NCBI GenBank assembly: GCA_902806565.1
Contig: CADCXA010000009.1
Span: 620,001 to 684,000 of the forward strand
Reading direction: 5' to 3'
DNA: 64,000 bases
DNA from: Hypoxylon rubiginosum
Taxonomy: Eukaryota > Ascomycota > Sordariomycetes > Xylariales > Hypoxylaceae
In this document: positions 58,326 to 64,000 of the stretch, one piece after another
Position numbering within the stretch: position 1 is the first letter of the stretch
Layout of the letters: each line of letters starts with the position of its first letter
Made by a program: the position numbers and the translations under genes
The notes under the pieces: generated by a model
Told to the model about the DNA's origin: nothing
Database searches by the model: none
What the model saw: only the letters and a program-made list of their open reading frames with translations

Positions 58326-59930
58326 CCTTAGGCCTTAGGCATGTAGCCTATACGGGCGCACTGCGTCGAATTGACAGTCGCAAGTCGCAAGTCGGTGTTA
58401 TTGCTTGGCAAAAGAGTATTTTTAAAATTTTATTCGACTGTGCCAGTTCATTCCAATCTTGCCTGATCCCTGCCCCCTTGTGCATTTTGCTCGTACCTGA
58501 CATGAAATACAATTTGGCGCGCGCCGCTAGGAGGGACCCCTTATGCAAGTTGAGGCTGTGGCGTAGAGCAAGAGCCGAGCTAGCAGGCCAGCTGCTGAAC
58601 TGCTGCCGCTGCCGTGATTCCGTGATTCCGTAAACGGCCTCATTGTGAGTGAGTATAGGAGATGTTTCGCACCTAAGGTTAGGTAACCTCACGTACCTCA
58701 GGTGGGTTTAGGTAGTAGGCAACCTCGGTGACTCTACTTGTCGGTGTTCTAACTTGGCTTGTTTGTATGGTCCATCAAATTAGCCCAAAATGCAAAATGG
58801 CTTCCTCTCGTCTCCTGACAAGAATCAAATGCTGTTTAACCCGAGAAAGCTTGCGGCACAGCACGTTACCTATTACGTACATGGTTACCGGCCTCCTTAC
58901 AAGTGCGAATAATTCCCCTGACTACTACGTACGCATTTCGCTTCTACTACGGCACATACAACATCTGCCTTAGCTCATCTCCGGTGGAATGGTACATGCA
59001 TGTAGAAGACTATGGTACACCTATGACCTGCATCTATTCTTCAATTCTATCGTGATATTTTGCGAATTTGCGAATATACATCACTAGTAGAATCAAGTCC
59101 ACTTGTGAAAGAGAATAGAAAACACCACCACCTAAGCCTCACAGAGTCACGATCATCGGTGGTATACAGAACAAAAAAAAAGTTAGACGTGCAACGTCAC
59201 CTCTGGGGTGATGGGGTGATACGGATCTGTCAATTTTTTTTGTATGCACATACGCCGATGGCCCCTAGGATATACGAACAGGGAATCATCACGATGTGAG
59301 ATTAGGGGCGCAGTTCCAGGTCATCCCGGACACTCGTTAGGGCTTCTGGTCTTTTTCTACAAGTTGATTGGCTCAGTTGATTCAGCAGAGCCACAAATCT
59401 GGAGCATTCCTTGTTCGGTCGTCTCGGGTCTAACCGCCTATAGTTAGCAGTCATCCCGAGTCTGGACTTCCAAGACAGGGGGGGCCGAAGGGGTACCTAC
59501 CCGTTTGGGTAGCATCAATCAGGTTCGGCGGTTCAAGAGATGGGAATGGCGAAAGAACGAGTAAGGATAGTCGTCGGATCGTTGGAAGGCGCCGGTTACT
59601 TGGTCGTTGGCTCGTAAATAAAATCGGCTTTGCTCCCACTTCCCTGCAAACATCTCCTTTTTCCCTTACCTATTCCCACACCTTCGTTTTTTCCCTCACA
59701 CGCATTCTTGACTGTTGTTTGTATTACGTGTACAGCGTAGTCCAAACCTCTCGTTTACCTTCATAACAACAAATTTCTGTCTCTCGTTAAACACAGAACC
59801 TTTTAATACCTAACCCACCTTGTAATTTCTCCTTCTCCAGCCTATTCTACCTTACCCTGTCACTTCCCGCTCTTCCCTATAGCAAACAATCTATCCTTTC
59901 GCTACAGTCACAGCCAGTCACATATCAACA

Positions 59931-61191
59931 ATGCTGTCCAAGTTTTTGTCTACCACCGCGGTGGTCCTGGCAGCCACTCAATTAGTGTCTGCCCAGACCT
60001 CCACCGCCTGCAACCCTATGGAGAAGAGTAGGTTCAATCCGATATCCCATCTTTCAGTCCAATCGTCCAATTTGCTAACATCCCACGCCAGCTTGCCCTG
60101 CTGACCCTGCTCTGGGAAGCACCATTACCGTTGACTTCACCAAGGGGGAGAACGACTTCTTCAAGGCCGCCGATGGCACCACGATTAAGTACGATGGCAC
60201 CGGCGCCGTGTTCACAATCAACAAGGAGACCGATGCTCCGACTATCACCAGCACCAAGTACATCTTCTTCGGCAAGATTGACGTGCAGGTTCAGGCCGCA
60301 CCCGGTGCTGGAATAGTCACGAGTTTCGTATTGCAGTCCGACGATCTGGACGAGATTGATTGGGAGTGGATTGGTAGCGACACGGCCCAGGTGCAGTCCA
60401 ACTACTTCGGCAAGGGCGATACGACTACCTACGATCGTGGTGCCTACCACTCGGTTTCCAACCCCCAGAGCCAGGTTGACACCTACTCTTTGGAGTGGAC
60501 CAAGGACCATGTTGTCTGGTCTATCAACGGCAACCAGGTCCGTGAACTGAAGTACGCTGACGCTAAGTCTGGTACTCGATTCCCTCAGACTCCTATGCAG
60601 ATCAAGCTTGGTACCTGGGTCGCTGGTGGCAAGGACTCTCCCGAGGGCACCGTCGAATGGGCCGGTGGATACACCGACTTCAGCGAAGCTCCTTTCGTTG
60701 CCCACTACAAGTCGATCACGATTCAGGACTACAGCAACGGCGTTAGCGGCGCTGAGAAGTATGTCTGGGCTGATGGCTCCGATGGTTCCTACGAAAGCAT
60801 CAATGTTGTCACCGGAGACGGCAGCTCGAGCTCTGACACTAGCTCTGCCAGCACTGCTACCAGCACTGCCAAGTCTACCAAGACTTCTACTTCCGAGGCC
60901 ACATCAACCAAGACCTCGGACAGCACCAAGACCACTCTATCGACTGCGACCGTCTCCACCACGACAAGCGCCTCGGGATCTTCCAGCTCTGGCTCTACTG
61001 CCTCTGAGACCGCCACTCCTAGCGGTAACAACGACACGGAGGCTGGATCTGCTGGATCTAGCCCTGACACCACCACCAGCAGCAGCTCTGCCGCCGCAGA
61101 GACTAGCATCCCCGCTACCGGTGGTGCTTTCAAGGCCGGTATCAGCGGCGCCGCTCTCGGTGCTTGCATGTTGGTAGCTTTCATGCTATAA
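59931..61191 (+). CDS. GH16 CRH-type cell-wall transglycosylase, GPI-anchored
   Basis: Exons 59931-60027 and 60092-61191 give 398 residues. A signal peptide (MLSKFLSTTAVVLAATQLVSA) is followed by a Cys-containing segment (ACNPMEKTCPADPAL). The GH16 active site DEIDWEWIG is at residues 119-127, with Glu120 as nucleophile and Glu124 as acid/base. Further conserved parts are QSNYFGKGDTT, HSVSNPQSQVDTYSLEW and FPQTPMQIKLGTWVAGG. The C-terminal 120 residues are Ser/Thr-rich and end in a hydrophobic GPI signal. Crh1/Utr2 relatives link chitin to beta-glucan in the wall. A long CT-rich leader suggests strong expression. Codon choice is GC-ending and uniform. Confidence 0.94.
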
Positions 61192-63249
61192 GCATTGAGC
61201 ACCTTATAGATTTGGGAACTTGGCGCCTTCGTGTTTTTCGGCATTAGCGATTCGGCAATCTGGGCTTTCCACTAGATGAACCAACTATTCACTTCTTTTT
61301 GACAATCCTTTGAACATATATATAGAGCTCGATATATCTTCCCGCATAGGAAGATCGACTCCACCATTCACTCGATATTATTGCTTATAATTACGGTTCA
61401 ATGGGATGCCCAGTCGCATAGGGGCTTGACGTCCAGCAGCCTGCCAATTCTCGGTGCTCCGGCGAACGGGGATGACCAGTCGGAACGATCAATCGCATGT
61501 ATAGGAAGTGGAAAAGATGTAGCGTTAGCGGAGGTTGAAGCATGAGTGACATATATAGGAATGGGGGGAATTTTTGTGGTCTGGCTTTACTGCCATCCAA
61601 TGCATGATACCAAGAGGCAGAGAAAATATATAACTACAATTTTGCAACGAATGATTTCGTTTGTATGCTCGTGACATGGTAATCTGAGTTTATTTTAACT
61701 ACATAACCTACCTACCTAGGTACGTTTTAGATCCTAATGTAATCTAGACTTTTGTGCCACAGCTACTCGGGTATCCGTCGAGTCTAATGTTGAGATGATG
61801 GTCCGTGTGCAACTTTATTTAACCTTGACACAGCGATGGTGAGACTCGGCTTAGCTAGGAGTAAAGCGTAAGGCTACACTTCGCCAAGTGATGAAGGGGG
61901 TTTGCGCCATCACGACATCAGCTCATCTTGTCTCATTTCCCAAGCTCCTGTGGTCTCTCATAACACAGCCAAATAGCCACATTGATCTGTAAGGATACGT
62001 CGCCACGTGCGCGTTAACATGCTCAAAGAGTCGAAAAGATAAAGCTATTTTGGGACTTGAGAGACTACTTGAATGTCTTTGTTCTCAATACTTGACTATC
62101 GTTCCTTAGAGGATAAGCTATCCTCCTACGTCATAGCAAGATATCACGAGGTGCATTGGCGTTGTTCATTCTAGTAATGCTCTCTAGAAGGCTATGATAA
62201 TGAACTCTTCGAAAGATTTCCAAGGTGGCGACGAAGTAATGCTTCTGACTGCGCTGTGAACCTAACAGCTTCATCTCAGCCGAAGACGACGTAATGCACC
62301 CCGATGAGATGGTAGGTTTGCTATATGTTCTTATTATAGTCTCAAAGAGCTTGGCAATATCCCTACCTACCTAAGGTATGTAGGTAGACTGTTGCTCAAC
62401 TATTCTTAGTCTCCTTTAACCCTTACAGAGCAACCTCCTTGCTACGACCGTTTGGTAGATGGCTAGGGACGGATTAATGTGTAAGTCATCTATCGTGGGT
62501 GAGATATACGAGGAGGGACCCTTGCTTACCTCTACCGTCGGTTCGGAACTGCAGTTGACTATTACGCTAAACGGTTGCATTACTATTCTATCTCATTGGC
62601 AAGTAATAGGTACCCAGGGTTCCTTTTCACCTTTGTCCTCGTGTCTATTTATGAATACGAGGCAGCCTAAAACGCCCTTCGGATAGCTAAGTGATATTCC
62701 AATATTTGGATCCTACGATGGAGTACGAAGATTCTTAACGCCATGCGTTACGCGGCTCCTGGAAGTAGCGATATAGATAGCACAGGGCGTGATTAAATAA
62801 GTCTATGCACCAACCACGTAGAAGAAAATTGAGGTTGGGTCAGACAGGAATATTTGTCTCAGCTGTTGGTGACGCGTAATGTGGGAGAGTCTAACTTGAC
62901 TTAATCTTTCTTAACTAACTAGGTAGACCGGTTAAGCCGCATGACCGGTGGCAGTAAGGGGTACGTCTATTTTTGCATGGTGGCAATGGTACACGAAGCA
63001 TCAATGCTCTAATCCCATTGACGACGGGCTGGACTTGGTCCTAATGGCATCGGAGACTAGCTAACTAGCAATTGCAACTAGCTAGATCTCAAAAACTAGA
63101 CGGCAGCTAGTTTGAAATCGGGGGTATACTGGGACTGCGGAATCTCGAAACTAAAGTCCATAAAGGATTTAGAGAACCTCACGTCTTTGCTGTCCAATCT
63201 AAACCGGCTAATTTCTGCAAAGGGACGACCGGGTATGCAACCCGTATCA
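61192..63249. other. intergenic region between CRH enzyme and MFS transporter
   Basis: No supported gene or RNA. TACCTACC tracts occur near 61707-61722 and 62364-62390. The 75-codon frame at 62459 has no recognisable features. Confidence 0.55.
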
Positions 63250-64000
63250 TCAAGGCATATTCTCTTTCAAGCTGGCTGCCCAGACAACACCAAACGATGC
63301 CGTCAACAGCATTGAGCATGCCGAGAAAACCTTGGCAAAATGCTTGCTATCACCGGCGATGAAGAGTGACAACACGACGAAGACATTCAGCGGAATTCGA
63401 AGTATGCTGTACACCTTGGCGCGGGACTCGTCTTCCACCAGGTGACCCTTTAAGTAGCCTATGCAAGGCCAGTACATACCGACGCAAGCCTCGAACAGAC
63501 AGAAGAGCCAGAACGTAGCGTCCTCTGTCTTGGGACCGGCCAGCTTAGCGAAGCAGAAGTTGGCTGCGAGGAGTATGCCTACTAGGAGGCGGGAATATTT
63601 GAACGGTCGCTTCTGCATGACTATGTTGAAGACCAACGCGGCCGCCATCGAGGAAGCCATGAAGCTGGAGAAGATGTATCCGTAAGGAAGCTCCCCGGAA
63701 GACTTCTGAACCGACTTGATGGTGGGTGTCCAGAAGAAGACGAACAGATACATGGATCCCTCAAACATGGTCGACGCGAAGACAAGAGCTAATATTGACG
63801 GCTGCTTGAGCGTCGACCACAGGCTACGCTTCTCGGAAGTTTTTGATGCTTCCGAGGCTTTGCCACCGAAGTTCTCGAGCTGTCTATTCGTTAGTCCCCG
63901 TTCCCATCACTATAGGAGTAGTACTACGTACCCAGTGACCCCATATGAGCTGAAGGGCCCACCACAACAAGCCGGCACTGAGCATGAACGGGGCCTTCTT
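63250..64000 (-). CDS. MFS transporter, MFSD5 / molybdate-anion transporter family, 5' part outside the window
   Basis: Exons 63879-63250 and 64000-63932 (open at the edge) join in phase 0 across a 52-nt intron (GTACGT..ACAG), giving 233 C-terminal residues. The sequence runs LLWWALQLIWGHW, LENFGGKASE, a cytosolic linker, then LVFASTMFEGSMYLFVFFWTPTI and several further membrane helices, including WLFCLFEACVGMYWPCIGYLKG. The FEGSMYxFVFxWTP and FExCVGxYWP patterns are diagnostic of the MFSD5 family, whose algal and human members transport molybdate. Substrate in fungi is assumed by homology. The N-terminal half lies beyond the window. Confidence 0.9.

Larger units (their letters stand above)
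55524..59930. other. gene-poor region
   Basis: Over 4.4 kb no protein gene or RNA gene could be supported. Open frames are short and without family features. Tandem repeats lie at 57501-57535 and 58305-58325. From about 59640 the sequence turns strongly CT-rich, typical of the leader and promoter of a highly expressed fungal gene, here the CRH enzyme. No transposon ORF was recognised, though decayed elements cannot be excluded. Confidence 0.55.

Overview
The window is nuclear DNA of a filamentous ascomycete. Protein genes are broken by many short introns, mostly 46-75 nt, with GTATGT/GTAAGT-type donors, CTAAC-like branch sites and YAG acceptors. The genes include an AP-1 bZIP factor, a KIN1-type kinase, a CRH-type GPI cell-wall transglycosylase, an Adp1-like ABCG transporter and a STAND-type N-terminal/ankyrin protein. 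Together they point to Pezizomycotina, most likely Sordariomycetes; the frequent TACCTACC tracts between genes fit Xylariales-like genomes, but that is only a guess. Exon joins below were worked out by hand from splice signals and reading frame.

Layout. 1-1480: 3'-truncated AP-1 bZIP factor (-). 1.5-4.9 kb: no gene seen. 4.9-18.2 kb: dense housekeeping block with a BSD-domain protein (+), TSR2 (-), a hormone-sensitive-lipase-like hydrolase (+), mitochondrial ribosomal protein mL41 (-), UTP14 (+) and GPATCH1 (-). 19.3-21.3 kb: a lone cytochrome P450 (+). 23.6-27.0 kb: KIN1 kinase (+). 28.9-30.1 kb: CAF40/CNOT9 (+). 31.8-32.2 kb: a tandem pair of intron-containing tRNA-like Pol III genes. 33.9-39.3 kb: a divergent metal pair, ZIP transporter (-) and CDF transporter (+). 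39.9-43.6 kb: COX15 (+) and lysyl-tRNA synthetase (-). 45.0-55.4 kb: more accessory content, with an ankyrin protein, an ABCG transporter and an FAD amine oxidase (all +) and a GMC oxidoreductase (-). 55.5-59.9 kb: gene-poor. 59.9-61.2 kb: GH16/CRH cell-wall enzyme (+). 63.25-64 kb: 3' part of an MFSD5-like transporter (-), running off the right edge.

How the genes relate. TSR2, UTP14 and mL41 all serve ribosome production, and mL41/UTP14 share one divergent promoter. A palindromic TTATCGATAA element sits in that promoter and, as a 16-bp perfect palindrome, upstream of GPATCH1. The ZIP/CDF pair probably moves divalent metal in opposite directions from one shared intergenic region. The ABCG, amine oxidase and GMC genes are adjacent and could form a small oxidative/export module; that is inference from position only.

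Less expected signals: the tRNA-like pair, which has a long variable arm, atypical anticodons and one compensatory base-pair change; sharp GC-rich patches that begin or end inside single genes; a GC-AG intron in UTP14; and a GMC signal-peptide ORF out of frame with the enzyme body. No CRISPR array, intact transposon, rRNA gene or clearly undescribed multi-gene system was seen.
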